Shown here: one piece after another, positions 1-9,067 of the stretch | How the letters are laid out: each line of letters starts with the position of its first letter | How positions within the stretch are numbered: the first letter of the stretch is position 1 | NCBI GenBank assembly: GCA_001816835.1 | Contig: MHDB01000026.1 | Coordinates: forward strand, 10,312 to 57,299 | Length of the DNA: 46,988 nt | Source of the DNA: Candidatus Woykebacteria bacterium RIFCSPLOWO2_01_FULL_43_14 | Lineage (GTDB): Bacteria; Patescibacteriota; Microgenomatia; Woykebacterales; 2-01-FULL-43-14 | Direction of reading: 5' to 3' | Translations under genes and position numbers: made by a program | The notes under the pieces: generated by a model | Told to the model about the DNA's origin: nothing | Seen by the model: only the letters and a program-made list of their open reading frames with translations | The model's database searches: none

Positions 1-1216
1 TAAAAGTAATAAAACTTAACGTTAGTATTAGCAACACTGATCTTAGGTTGAATGAGGTAACGATCTTTAGTAAACCTGATACTGCGAGCATATTAAGGAC
101 TGGAATAAACATGGCGTAGTAGCGCGACTCGTAATGCCAATAGGTACCCATGAGTAGGGTCATGATAGAAATTAAACAAATGATGGGAAGGAAGAAATAC
201 TTACGTTTGTCTTGGATTTTATAAATCTCAATAAGACTGAAGATGATGACGGTGTAGGGTACTAATAAGTCTTTGTAGATGAAGGTATCCACGCTGTAAC
301 GGAAGTAGGAGAAGTTTACCTTCAGAAAATCCAGTAAACCATAGTTAAGCCAAGTACTTAAGTTGGGAGGGTTATCGTAATAGATCCTAAAGATGTTTTC
401 ATAAGGGAAATATTTTATCAGATACCCTAAGTAATGTTCTGTAGGTAAAAGAAAAGTTCCGAATAAGATAAAATTTCGGATAAAAAACCCACCACTAATG
501 AGTAAGGTTGAGGCTATGAATATCAAACCTGGTGTTACGAATCTGGGGATGTTTCTCCGATAATAAAAGAAAAGAATTAGAAAATAGACAAAGGGAAAAA
601 GAGCGCCCATTGGTTTTTGGAGGATTGCTAAGCCCGAAAGTATCCCGAGCCCAACCATTAGCTTAAGGGATAGCTTACCTTCCTGGGCTGACAAGATAGC
701 GCGATAACCTAAGTAGAAAATAATTAAGGAAAGTAGTGCGAGAAAAATGTCGCTAGTAATCCAGGTGGTCGAGTAGACGATTAGGCTTGAATTAAGTCCA
801 GTAAGGATGCTAGCAACTAGGGCAACCTTTTTGTTAAAGAGTTTTTGACCAAAGAAATAAGTGAGGGCTACCAAAGCCGTCAAAAAGATAGCGTTTGGAA
901 GACGAGCGGCAAATGGGGTAATACCCAAGAAGAAAAAAGAAATTGCTAGAAAGACGGGTTGCAAAATTGGCCACATGTCCTCGGGATGAGTGAGCGTGTT
1001 GTAGTTAATGTAGTGGAAAGCGAGGTAGTCGACACTAAAGCCTTTACCTGATAGAAGATTTCTGGCTACATTAGCGTAGTTGGCGTAATCGCCTCTTCCT
1101 ATGAAAGAATAAGTTGAGTTAATATAGACTAATAGCCCGAAGTACAGGAGCAAAAATAAACCGAGGGTGTATTTTTGGTTTAGAGCTTTAGTAAGTTTCT
1201 TGAGTGAATTGAACAT
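1..1216 (-). CDS. GT39-like polytopic membrane glycosyltransferase (C-terminus cut by window edge)
   Basis: About 405 codons stay open to the window edge, so the C-terminus is missing. The start is the ATG complementary to 1214-1216; an in-frame stop lies 14-16 nt upstream, so no earlier start is possible. The protein has an N-terminal membrane helix (about residues 18-33), then an outer loop with D43 in RGDYANYANVARNLLSG, then repeated hydrophobic helices. This is the layout of dolichyl-phosphate-mannose mannosyltransferase/ArnT-type GT-C enzymes, which move sugars from polyprenyl-phosphate donors on the outer membrane face. The usual DE pair of the first loop reads DY here, so family membership rests mainly on topology. 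It is divergent to the methyltransferase gene and the two start codons overlap. Substrate unknown. Confidence 0.75.
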   Translation of the reverse strand, partial: MFNSLKKLTKALNQKYTLGLFLLLYFGLLVYINSTYSFIGRGDYANYANVARNLLSGKGFSVDYLAFHYINYNTLTHPEDMWPILQPVFLAISFFFLGITPFAARLPNAIFLTALVALTYFFGQKLFNKKVALVASILTGLNSSLIVYSTTWITSDIFLALLSLIIFYLGYRAILSAQEGKLSLKLMVGLGILSGLAILQKPMGALFPFVYFLILFFYYRRNIPRFVTPGLIFIASTLLISGGFFIRNFILFGTFLLPTEHYLGYLIKYFPYENIFRIYYDNPPNLSTWLNYGLLDFLKVNFSYFRYSVDTFIYKDLLVPYTVIIFSLIEIYKIQDKRKYFFLPIICLISIMTLLMGTYWHYESRYYAMFIPVLNMLAVSGLLKIVTSFNLRSVLLILTLSFITF

Positions 1217-1913
1217 GATAAATAAAGATCACCAAAGTAAGCAACTGAAATATTTTAACATCTACCAACCCCACCTGTACACTGATTTGAATAATTATAA
1301 CTTAAAGCTTGCGAGTAGGGTTAAAAACTCCATCCAACTAAGTCCGGGTCAAAAGATTTTAGAAGTAGGCGCTGGGGCAGGTAGGTTTAGCCTTCCCCTA
1401 AAGTCCTTGGGCGTTGAAGTAGAGGCTTTGGATTTTTCTGAAGTGTTGCTCGATGAGTTAAAAAAGAAAGACCCCCAGATAAAAGTTATCAGATCCGATA
1501 TTGATGAATTAGACGACAAGGATAAATACGACACGGTGGTTGGTTTTTATGTTTTGCACCACTTGGAAAACTTAGAAAAAAGTCTTGCAAGTATGTTTCG
1601 AGTCCTTAAAAATGGTGGTGAAATATGTTTTGTCGAACCAAATCCTAACAACCTTTTATACTATATTCAACCGTTTGTTTCCAAGAATATGAGTTGGAAT
1701 GAAGAAAAAGGTTTCTTGAAAATGCGCTCTGATTATTTAAAAACTGAATTTGAAAAAGCAGGTTTTACCGATTTTAAGATAACTAAATTTGGTTTCTTCC
1801 CACCCTTTGTGGTTAACACGTCATTGGGTCTGAGATTGGATAACTTATTAGAAAAATTTCCTCCATTTAAGCCGTTTCTTCCATTCCTCCTAATCCGAGC
1901 GGGCAAAGGCTGA
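1215..1913 (+). CDS. Class I SAM-dependent methyltransferase
   Basis: The protein has 232 residues. Motif I of Rossmann-type methyltransferases is clear (ILEVGAGAGRFSLPL, about residues 49-63), followed by an acidic residue ending strand 2 (ALDFSE) and a motif IV-like VVGFYVLHHLEN. This matches the Methyltransf_11/25 group that methylates small molecules, lipids or sugars. The ATG at 1215 is chosen because the fold begins just after it; in-frame GTG (1167) and TTG (1200) starts exist but would run further into the divergent gene. The ATG shares CATG with the start codon of the opposite gene. Inside a glycan cluster the substrate may be a sugar or lipid intermediate, but nothing in the sequence fixes this. 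Confidence 0.85.
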   Translation: MINKDHQSKQLKYFNIYQPHLYTDLNNYNLKLASRVKNSIQLSPGQKILEVGAGAGRFSLPLKSLGVEVEALDFSEVLLDELKKKDPQIKVIRSDIDELDDKDKYDTVVGFYVLHHLENLEKSLASMFRVLKNGGEICFVEPNPNNLLYYIQPFVSKNMSWNEEKGFLKMRSDYLKTEFEKAGFTDFKITKFGFFPPFVVNTSLGLRLDNLLEKFPPFKPFLPFLLIRAGKG

Positions 1914-1928
1914 TTCGAAAATAGTCTG

Positions 1929-1941
1929 CACACCAGGTGTG
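1929..1941. repeat. 13-bp palindrome CACACC-A-GGTGTG, REP-like, between convergent genes
   Basis: Six-base arms flank a single central A. It sits in the 33-bp gap between the convergent methyltransferase and DUF2079 genes. The identical 13-mer recurs at 18346-18358. T-rich sequence follows on the plus strand, so it could also help bidirectional termination. Confidence 0.7.
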
Positions 1942-1946
1942 GGTAA

Positions 1947-3425
1947 TCATTTTCTTTTCAAAACGACAGTAGCATCCTTGTCAAAAACTACTTCATACCC
2001 TGGTAGACTTTTGACGTAAGTTAAGACCTCATCAAACTTCCCACTCGCTGGTCTCCAGTGAAAAGCGTTTTTGGATAAAATTATGTAGTCCACATCCGGG
2101 ACAGCGTAGTCTTGTATTGGGTCACTATCTTGTAGGTCTCCTCGGGGCTCATTGACCGCGAAAGAAGGATGGGGGTACATATAAATCTTTTTTCTCAAAG
2201 CTAAATGGGGCAGGAGTCCAGATTGAGTAGCCACGGAGATATTTGGGTCTGACGGAATCAGCGCTAAGGCTTGGTTGATGGTGACAACTCCAGCGGAAGT
2301 TTGATAAAAATTTGGAGTCAAAAGTTTGTAAAGGGGCATTTGATAATAAACACCGATCAGTATAGATACTAGGATAGTTAAAGATAGATAAAAACGGTAG
2401 AAATAGATCTTATTGGCAACAAACCGTTTCGCGATCTTTATTTTTTCAGCTAATTTAACTAGGTTTTCTAACCCCAAGACTTCTCCAAAACCCAAAATTG
2501 GTCCCTGATTGGCCGAGTAATGCATCCAGGGAGCCCATCTTTGAGTGACTGGGGAAGTAAATCTCGCCAATAAAAATGGAGCTACTATAAATAGGTAAGA
2601 GAGAGAAAGTAATGGCAGAAGTCCGAAGGAGCTAAAAAGTGAAGTAAGGGTTTTGGTTTTCTCAATTGGGATAAAGAAATCTTTGATCAAACCAATAGGA
2701 TTTAGAAATTTAGAATTTTGCGATTCTACGAGATAGGTGTAGGGCTGACCGTGTAAAAAGAAAGGCATGATCTGATAAATTACTAGGTAGAAATAAACAA
2801 GTGAGACCGCTGCGGTGATCAGACCTATCTTCCTATCCTTTCTCATAAAGAATAGATAAAGACCCAAGGCGAAAGTGAAAGTCGGGACATCCTCTTTGGA
2901 AAAAAGTGCGGCTACTAGAAAAATAAAATAGGGCAACCATTTTCTTTTATATGCAAACCAGAGGGTAAAGGAGATAAAGACACTACTGAGCGTTGCCCCA
3001 TGAAAAGGAAAAATGGCGGCGGACTGGAAGCCGTAAAAAAGTAAGTAACCACTGACTAGCAGGAGAGCGCTCAAGGTGTCTTTTAACCTTTCCTTGGCAA
3101 ACCAGTAGAGGGGTAGAGCACTCAAGACTACTGCGGTTGTCTGAACAATGATTAGCACCGAAGCCGAGCTCCAGATTTTGTAAAGTAGTGATATCCAAAA
3201 AAAATGGACTATAAAATGATCGCCGAAGATGTTGAAGGCCTTAAAAGTGTTCCCGTAACCAAAAATATCACCTTGAGAAAGATACCAGACGTGTTGGGCG
3301 TAAATTGCCAGATCAGCGTCCGTGGTGTTGAATTGGTAATGAAGAGTCAAGGAAAGGAAAAGATAGACAAATAAAAAAAGCCCTAAGACTATATAGATCG
3401 GGTTTTTCCCAAGGTAGGTTAACAT
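1947..3425 (-). CDS. DUF2079 family polytopic membrane protein
   Basis: The protein has 492 residues and many membrane helices. The DUF2079 signature is present near the N-terminus: DADLAIYAQHVWYLSQG, then NIFGDHF, then a KED motif (FSKEDVPTF) near residue 180. The family has GT-C-like topology and occurs in bacterial glycan loci, but no activity has been established to my knowledge. A soluble C-terminal segment (about 390-492) is probably extracytoplasmic. A paralogue lies at 23207-24724. The ATG has an extended -10-like TGTTATCAT ending 7 nt upstream, so the mRNA may be leaderless. It is divergent to the YfhO-like gene across only 23 bp and convergent with the methyltransferase gene. Confidence 0.85.
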   Translation of the reverse strand: MLTYLGKNPIYIVLGLFLFVYLFLSLTLHYQFNTTDADLAIYAQHVWYLSQGDIFGYGNTFKAFNIFGDHFIVHFFWISLLYKIWSSASVLIIVQTTAVVLSALPLYWFAKERLKDTLSALLLVSGYLLFYGFQSAAIFPFHGATLSSVFISFTLWFAYKRKWLPYFIFLVAALFSKEDVPTFTFALGLYLFFMRKDRKIGLITAAVSLVYFYLVIYQIMPFFLHGQPYTYLVESQNSKFLNPIGLIKDFFIPIEKTKTLTSLFSSFGLLPLLSLSYLFIVAPFLLARFTSPVTQRWAPWMHYSANQGPILGFGEVLGLENLVKLAEKIKIAKRFVANKIYFYRFYLSLTILVSILIGVYYQMPLYKLLTPNFYQTSAGVVTINQALALIPSDPNISVATQSGLLPHLALRKKIYMYPHPSFAVNEPRGDLQDSDPIQDYAVPDVDYIILSKNAFHWRPASGKFDEVLTYVKSLPGYEVVFDKDATVVLKRK

Positions 3426-3431
3426 TAATTG

Positions 3432-3438
3432 TATGATA
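3432..3438. promoter_or_regulatory. Overlapping divergent -10 elements (TATGAT plus strand / TATCAT minus strand)
   Basis: The 23-bp gap 3426-3448 holds TATGAT (3432-3437) on the plus strand, 11 nt before the ATG at 3449. On the minus strand TATCAT (complement of 3433-3438) lies 7 nt before the ATG at 3425 and is preceded by TG with one base spacer, as in an extended -10. No good -35 is visible for either. The near-symmetric core TATGATAACATA could serve both directions. Confidence 0.5.
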
Positions 3439-3448
3439 ACATAAAAAT

Positions 3449-5392
3449 ATGCCCCTTCTTAGAAAGATTTTATCCTTGAAATTTTACCTTTTACTAGCTT
3501 TACTAGTAGTGGTCTTTTATTGGCCTTTGATTGCTAACTTTAACTCTCTTACTTTTGGAAAAGACTTGGCTAGTAATTGGATGTTTGCTTTTTACACCAA
3601 ATATAATTTTTGGGAGTATGGTCAGTATGCTTTGTGGAACCATCAGTTTTTAAGTGGTTTTCCGATGGACACTAGCAACTTAGCTGCGATTTTTTATCCC
3701 CCGCATTGGCTTTTTATCTTTTTACCATTAAAGCTTTCTTTCAATCTCCTAACCTTAGCCCATGTCTATCTAATTGGGGTGGGAGTGTTTATCTTGTGTA
3801 AGTCAGAGTTTCGCCTATCTAACAAAAGTGCGTTCTTTGCCGCCATTTCGGTTATGCTCTCGCCAAAAATCTTCAATCATAATGACTTGGGGCATTTTAA
3901 TCTAGTTGAATCAATTCCGTGGGTAATCCTTAGCCTTATGTTTTTCCTAAAAGCAATTCGTACTAATAAACTTTACTTTGCTTTGGTTAGCGGCGTATTT
4001 CTGTCACTTTCCATCTTGGTTTTTTCCATTTTCTATATCTATGCCCTTTTTTGTTTGGGCTTTGCCACGCTTGTTATAACGTCCACAAGACTGCTCAACA
4101 AAGAAAAATTTTGGGTTCCTATAGTACATCTAATTACCAGTGTAGTGTTCTCATTAGGATTAAGTGGGGTCTTTCTCCTGCCATTTTTGCAGTTTTCCTC
4201 GCTTTCTCTTCGCTCGAAATTAGGTTTTTGGGAAGGCGCTTTTCCGTCTATCTACAAAGATACTCTCGCTCAGCTGTTTTACCTCTTTCCCCATAAATAT
4301 CATGACTCCGAGACACTTATCTATATTGGGGTATTTGTTTTGGGGTTAGCTCTAGTTGGGCTTTGGAGCTTCAGAAAGAGAAAAGAAGTTTGGATACTGG
4401 GGTTGATCGCAATGTTCTCGTTAAGTGTTTCGTTTGGCGCGAATGAAATTTTTTACAAAATATACTATGTGCTTCTCTCTGTATTTCATTTCATGCGTGC
4501 CCCTTTGAGAATCTGGATTTTGTTTATTATCAGTATGGGGATTTTGAGTGGTTTTGGAATGGAATATTTAACAACCCGATTTTCTCGACTTAAGAATTAT
4601 CTATTTGTGGGACTGACAGTATTGACGCTGATTACTTTTGTGATCTATGCCAAAGATTATTTTCACTTAGTTGATTACGATAAAGAAGAATCAAGACTTT
4701 TAGATATCATTCCTAATGATGGGAATCGCGTCTATTGTTTGAACAATTGTTTGTTTACACCAGAAGTAATGAAAAAAGGTTACCAGTTGGCCAGTGGTGG
4801 GGAAGTGGTTATGCTTAAGAATTATTATGATTACGTAAGGGCAGCGGGGGGTTATAAGTTTGACGGGTACTCCCTTTCCGTTCCGCCGTATCAAATATTT
4901 GGTGAAGAGAGTATCTATTTTGAAAAACAAAGCCCAAATCCAGAACTTTTGGGCAAGCTAAATATTAAATACGTTGTCGCCCCTTATGAGTTAATAAACC
5001 CTGGTTTAAAACAAATAGGATTGGAAGGTAGATATTTCGTGTACGAGAATTTGGCGGTTTTACCAAGATCTTACCTTGAAAATTCCTTAACACCCCTAAT
5101 CATCAAAAAATATACTCCTAACGAAGTGACTGTTAGCTTAACAGTGGGGCAAGATGAGAGGTTAGTATTAGCAGATTTGTATTATCCAGGATGGAAAGTT
5201 TTTGATAATGGACTGAGGAAAGAAATTGAGGCAAAGGATAACGTTGTTAGAGCGGTTAATCTAGAAAAGGGTACTCATGAAGTCACTTTCCGATACGAAT
5301 CTGATTTAGGCAAAATAGGATTATTGCTAAGTTTGTTAAGTCTTGTCTTTTTTCTAGGTGTGAGTTATAGAAGATTGAAGTTACGCTTCTAG
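3449..5392 (+). CDS. YfhO-like polytopic membrane protein
   Basis: The protein has 647 residues, with about a dozen membrane helices through residue ~410, then a soluble C-terminal domain and one last helix near 620-640. From residue 574 the segment LADLYYPGWKVF, followed by a GTHEVTFRYES motif, matches the extracytoplasmic end of the YfhO family, whose Gram-positive members act in lipoteichoic acid or polymer glycosylation. The N-terminal loop has the common SGFPMDTSNLAAIFYPPHW pattern. Its 3' end overlaps the convergent gmd gene by 12 bp. Role inferred: transfer of sugars outside the membrane using a lipid donor. Confidence 0.75.
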   Translation: MPLLRKILSLKFYLLLALLVVVFYWPLIANFNSLTFGKDLASNWMFAFYTKYNFWEYGQYALWNHQFLSGFPMDTSNLAAIFYPPHWLFIFLPLKLSFNLLTLAHVYLIGVGVFILCKSEFRLSNKSAFFAAISVMLSPKIFNHNDLGHFNLVESIPWVILSLMFFLKAIRTNKLYFALVSGVFLSLSILVFSIFYIYALFCLGFATLVITSTRLLNKEKFWVPIVHLITSVVFSLGLSGVFLLPFLQFSSLSLRSKLGFWEGAFPSIYKDTLAQLFYLFPHKYHDSETLIYIGVFVLGLALVGLWSFRKRKEVWILGLIAMFSLSVSFGANEIFYKIYYVLLSVFHFMRAPLRIWILFIISMGILSGFGMEYLTTRFSRLKNYLFVGLTVLTLITFVIYAKDYFHLVDYDKEESRLLDIIPNDGNRVYCLNNCLFTPEVMKKGYQLASGGEVVMLKNYYDYVRAAGGYKFDGYSLSVPPYQIFGEESIYFEKQSPNPELLGKLNIKYVVAPYELINPGLKQIGLEGRYFVYENLAVLPRSYLENSLTPLIIKKYTPNEVTVSLTVGQDERLVLADLYYPGWKVFDNGLRKEIEAKDNVVRAVNLEKGTHEVTFRYESDLGKIGLLLSLLSLVFFLGVSYRRLKLRF

Positions 5393-6337
5393 GGCTAGGT
5401 CAGCATCAACCATCATTTTGACTAACTCTTCGAAGGTGACGGAAGGTGTCCAACCAAGTTTCTTTTTTGCCTTTGAAGAGTCTCCAACCAACAGGTCTAC
5501 CTCAGCCGGCCGGAAAAATCTTGGGTCGACTTTTACGTAGTCTTTGTAATCTAGACCGACATGCCCGAAAGCGAGCTCACAAAATTCCTTGACACTATGT
5601 GTCTTCCCAGTGGCTATGACATAGTCATCTGGTTTATCTTCTTGGAGCATTAGGTGCATCGCCTTAACGTAGTCTCCGGCGTAACCCCAGTCTCTCTTGG
5701 CTTCTAGATTACCTAGAGACAAATCGTTGACCTTTCCCAGTTTGATTTTGGCGATGGTATTAGTAATTTTCCGAGTTACGAATTCAAGCCCTCGGCGAGG
5801 AGATTCGTGATTAAAAAGAATACCGTTGCAGGCAAACATTTCATAACTCTCTCTGTAATTGACAGTCATGTAGTGTCCATAAGCCTTGGCACTGCCGTAA
5901 GGCGAACGAGGATGGAAAGGTGTCTCCTCAGTTTGGGGAACTTCTCTGACTTTGCCAAACATTTCTGAAGAAGATGCTTGATAGAACTTGATCTTTTTGT
6001 TTACCAGCTTAATTGCTTCAAGTAATCTGACAACCCCGAGTCCAGTAATTTCACCAACATTTACGGGTTGGTTCCAAGATAATGCCACGAAACTGATGGC
6101 GCCTAGGTTATATACTTCGTGAGGCTGAGTTACTTCCAGAGCGGCGACTAGAGATGATTGATCGAGCAGATCGCCTTCGATGAGATCAATGAAAGGAAAG
6201 TTTTGTTTGATTTTTTCAATCTTGGGATTATTTTGCCCGCGAACTAGTCCGTAAACCTTATAATTAAGAGAGTTTAAATGCTCGGCCAGGTACTGACCGT
6301 CTTGACCAGTAATGCCTGTAATCAATGCTGTTCTCAT
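5381..6337 (-). CDS. gmd: GDP-mannose 4,6-dehydratase
   Basis: The product converts GDP-mannose to GDP-4-keto-6-deoxymannose, the branch point to GDP-fucose, GDP-rhamnose and GDP-perosamine. It is a 318-residue extended SDR protein. Visible features are the NADP-binding GITGQDGQYLAE (8-19), the active-site SSSE (122-125) and the catalytic YxxxK (Y147, K151 in SPYGSAKAYGHY). NHESPRRG and RDWGYAGDYV are characteristic of Gmd. The length is slightly short of the usual 330-370. ManC at 41219 would supply GDP-mannose; no reductase or epimerase for the 4-keto sugar is seen here. A weak -10 (TATGTT) lies 11 nt upstream of the ATG. Confidence 0.95.
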   Translation of the reverse strand: MRTALITGITGQDGQYLAEHLNSLNYKVYGLVRGQNNPKIEKIKQNFPFIDLIEGDLLDQSSLVAALEVTQPHEVYNLGAISFVALSWNQPVNVGEITGLGVVRLLEAIKLVNKKIKFYQASSSEMFGKVREVPQTEETPFHPRSPYGSAKAYGHYMTVNYRESYEMFACNGILFNHESPRRGLEFVTRKITNTIAKIKLGKVNDLSLGNLEAKRDWGYAGDYVKAMHLMLQEDKPDDYVIATGKTHSVKEFCELAFGHVGLDYKDYVKVDPRFFRPAEVDLLVGDSSKAKKKLGWTPSVTFEELVKMMVDADLALEA

Positions 6338-6407
6338 TACATAAGTCTAACATAGAAATTATTCTTTCGTCAAAAGGTTCTCGTAATCAGGGATTATGGC
6401 TCAGATT

Positions 6408-6416
6408 TGGTATACT
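6408..6416 (+). promoter_or_regulatory. Extended -10 promoter TGG-TATACT for the 6427-17053 operon
   Basis: TATACT (6411-6416) preceded by TG plus one base forms an extended -10. It ends 10 nt before the ATG at 6427, so the transcript would have almost no leader. No convincing -35 is visible, as is usual for extended -10 promoters. Confidence 0.6.
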
Positions 6417-6426
6417 TAGTTCGCTA

Positions 6427-7962
6427 ATGGTAAACTTAATTCGAAAAAACCCTACTGCAAGTTGCCTCTGTTTACTTCTTGTCTTTTCTCTTTGGAAGGT
6501 TATAAATACAAACGCAGGGATTGTTTCCCTTGAGCCTGACGAAGCAAACCATATTGAGGTAGTCCGTTCTCTTAGGGAATCTTTTATCCCAAGATATTTC
6601 GGTATCCCTTTTTTCTACGGACCGCCACTTTTTATGTATCTTAGTCTCCTAGTCTCTTTTTTCACCAGGGATGACTTTTTATCCGTTAGGCTAGTCTCAC
6701 TTCTTATGGCGACCCTTACATCGGTGGTTATTTTTTTCTATCTAAGGGAAAAAGTTAATACTATCGTTGGGTTAATAGGCGGTGCTTTTTATAGCTTAGC
6801 CCCATTGATTGTTTTTTATTCTCGGGTCGGACTGATCGAAACAACGCTTGGTTTTTTCAGCTTTTTGTTTTTCTACCTTTATGAAAAAGCAATAAACCAA
6901 AAGAGATATAGTTTGTTTTTGTTAGCTGGTGTCACTTTAGGTTTGGCTCTCCTAACTAAACTGACGGCTTTGGTTTTATTTCTTATCCCAGGGTTGTATA
7001 TACTGCTAAAACTTATTATGGTCTTTAGGAAAAAGGAGCCCTTAGATGCCCACGTTTTCCTCGGGACAATTTTAACGGGTTTAATTGCTGGTAGCATTGT
7101 TTTGCCTATACTTAGTTTTTATTACTTCTCTGAGAGCGTTTTTTTCAAAGAACAGGTCAAATATATTCTAAGCTACGGACCTAAAGCCGTCTCACTTGGG
7201 GAGATTGTTTTGGGTAGCGAAAAGTTTGTACGGATGTACTCTTGGGGAACACTACTATTCCTCCCGTTTGGTTTGGTGAGTGTAGCAAAAAACAAAAAGT
7301 TTCTTTTATTCAACCTAAGCTTTTTAAGTTTGCTTTTTGTCTTGCTGCGTAACCCTTTGTCAGTCGAAACTCTTCGATACTATGTTTTCTTCACCCCCTT
7401 TTTGTCGATTCCTTTAGCAGTAGGGGTGTGGCATGCTCTGAGGTTTGTGAGGTATAGACCTTTAATGTTAGTTATTTTTATCTCACTGCTGTTACCTTTT
7501 AGCGCCAAGGCTTTTCTTGGTTCAACTCATAGTGCAATCAAAGACACCGCACTATACTTGAAAGAAACTGCCCAGGATAAGTGGATTTATTATAATTATT
7601 GGCCGACCACCTTTGTTGTTTATACTGCTAACTTTAAAGGAACTTGGCTTAGTGGGAATAAGTTTGATACAGCGGCTTTCGCTGGTGGCGTGGGTAGCAA
7701 GTTCGAAAAAATAGACCAGCCTTCTTTAGCCACTCTAAAGAGTGATGGGGGTATCGTTGTCCTCCGGGACCCGTTTATTTTCGGAGAAAAATTTGGCCGA
7801 AAGGCTCTGGGGGAGATTATTAGCCAAAAAAGTGTAAAATTAGCTGAGTTTACCGACACAACGGCTTACTACCCACACCTTTTGGCAGGGGAACGTTTTA
7901 GTGTTTATCAAGTGACTCCTAACGATCTTGAAGGAGTGAACGAAACTGATTATGTTGAATAA
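6427..7962 (+). CDS. GT39-family (PMT_2/ArnT-like) membrane glycosyltransferase
   Basis: The protein has 511 residues, with the first-loop acidic pair D38-E39 in LEPDEANHIEVV, a PPLFMYL segment and FYSRVGLIETT in a later loop, all typical of GT39/PMT_2 enzymes that take sugar from polyprenyl-phosphate carriers. The C-terminal ~150 residues look soluble and outer-facing. The ATG at 6427 is chosen over an upstream start at 6325 because an extended -10 lies just before it and the first membrane helix follows directly. It is the first gene of a nine-gene overlapping operon and a clear paralogue of the gene at 11019. Acceptor unknown. Confidence 0.82.
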   Translation: MVNLIRKNPTASCLCLLLVFSLWKVINTNAGIVSLEPDEANHIEVVRSLRESFIPRYFGIPFFYGPPLFMYLSLLVSFFTRDDFLSVRLVSLLMATLTSVVIFFYLREKVNTIVGLIGGAFYSLAPLIVFYSRVGLIETTLGFFSFLFFYLYEKAINQKRYSLFLLAGVTLGLALLTKLTALVLFLIPGLYILLKLIMVFRKKEPLDAHVFLGTILTGLIAGSIVLPILSFYYFSESVFFKEQVKYILSYGPKAVSLGEIVLGSEKFVRMYSWGTLLFLPFGLVSVAKNKKFLLFNLSFLSLLFVLLRNPLSVETLRYYVFFTPFLSIPLAVGVWHALRFVRYRPLMLVIFISLLLPFSAKAFLGSTHSAIKDTALYLKETAQDKWIYYNYWPTTFVVYTANFKGTWLSGNKFDTAAFAGGVGSKFEKIDQPSLATLKSDGGIVVLRDPFIFGEKFGRKALGEIISQKSVKLAEFTDTTAYYPHLLAGERFSVYQVTPNDLEGVNETDYVE

Positions 7963-9067
7963 AATACTTTTTGTGATAGGAACCAGGCCAGAAGCAATTA
8001 AAATGGCTCCGGTTATCAACGCGTTCAAACGTTATCCCAAGGTCGATAGGAAAGTCTTGATAAGTGGTCAGCATGAAGATCTTGTCAAGGATGTGCTAAA
8101 ACTTTTTGATATCCCTTTTGACCATGATTTGAAGATAATGGTGCCTAATCAAAGTTTAACTCAATCTTTTTCAAAAATAGTTCTGGGTTTGGATGAGTAT
8201 TTAAAATCAGAAGGCCGTCCTGACTTAATCTTGGTGCATGGCGATACCCTCACTGCCCTGGGAGCATCTTTAGTCAGCTTTTTTAATCAGACTACTCTAG
8301 GCCACGTTGAAGCTGGATTGCGTACTTATGTCAAATACGACCCTTTCCCAGAGGAAATTAGTCGATGTCTGATAGACTCAATTAGTGATTTCCATTTTGC
8401 TCCGACTGAGAGAGCTTACGACAATCTCATTAAAGAGGGGAAAAATCCTGATAGGATAGTAGTTACCGGGAACAGTGTCATTGATGCCTTGCTCTATGTT
8501 TCTAGAAAAGACCTACCGTTTGAGAATAAGGCACTTGAAAAAGTTGACTATTCCAAAAAGTTGATTTTGGTTACTACACACCGAAGAGAGAGCTTCGGTA
8601 CAACTCTTGAAGGGATACACCAAGCTATTTCACAAATAGTCCAAAATTTTGACGTCGAGGTGGTATTTCCGGTTCATCCCAATCCTAATGTGAGAAAGTC
8701 TGTTGAGAAAAACCTGACCAACTTAAAGGGAGTCCATTTAGTAGAACCTTTGTCATACCGGGATATGGTGGGAGTACTCAAAAAGTCTTATCTTGTGCTA
8801 ACTGATTCAGGGGGTCTTCAAGAAGAAGCTCCTGCTCTCGGTAAACCGGTCTTAGTGCTTCGCAAAACGACTGAGCGGCCTGAAGGAATCGAAGCAGGAA
8901 CAGTGCGTCTTGTTGGAACTAACAAAGAGGATATAATTAGAGAGACAAGGAAGTTATTAGAAGACTCTGTTGCGTATAAAAAAATGTCTCAGGCTGTTAA
9001 TCCCTATGGTGATGGTAGCGCATCAGAAAAAATAGTTGCGTTTGTTTTAAAAAACTATGACAAATAA
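7952..9067 (+). CDS. wecB: UDP-N-acetylglucosamine 2-epimerase (non-hydrolysing)
   Basis: The product interconverts UDP-GlcNAc and UDP-ManNAc in the cytosol. It has 371 residues, the usual family length. Signatures are IGTRPEAIKMAPVI (9-22), VHGDTLTA (95-102), GHVEAGLRT (117-125), PFPEE (131-135), THRRESFG, and DSGGLQEEAPALGKP near residue 290. ManNAc is a normal building block of teichoic-acid-like and capsule glycans. The ATG overlaps the preceding gene by 11 bp, indicating translational coupling. Also known as mnaA in Gram-positives. Confidence 0.95.
   Translation: MLNKILFVIGTRPEAIKMAPVINAFKRYPKVDRKVLISGQHEDLVKDVLKLFDIPFDHDLKIMVPNQSLTQSFSKIVLGLDEYLKSEGRPDLILVHGDTLTALGASLVSFFNQTTLGHVEAGLRTYVKYDPFPEEISRCLIDSISDFHFAPTERAYDNLIKEGKNPDRIVVTGNSVIDALLYVSRKDLPFENKALEKVDYSKKLILVTTHRRESFGTTLEGIHQAISQIVQNFDVEVVFPVHPNPNVRKSVEKNLTNLKGVHLVEPLSYRDMVGVLKKSYLVLTDSGGLQEEAPALGKPVLVLRKTTERPEGIEAGTVRLVGTNKEDIIRETRKLLEDSVAYKKMSQAVNPYGDGSASEKIVAFVLKNYDK

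Noticed and set aside
7930..7936. AAGGAG before wecB as a Shine-Dalgarno site
   Set aside because: It lies about 16 nt upstream of the ATG, too far for normal ribosome placement, and is inside the upstream coding frame.
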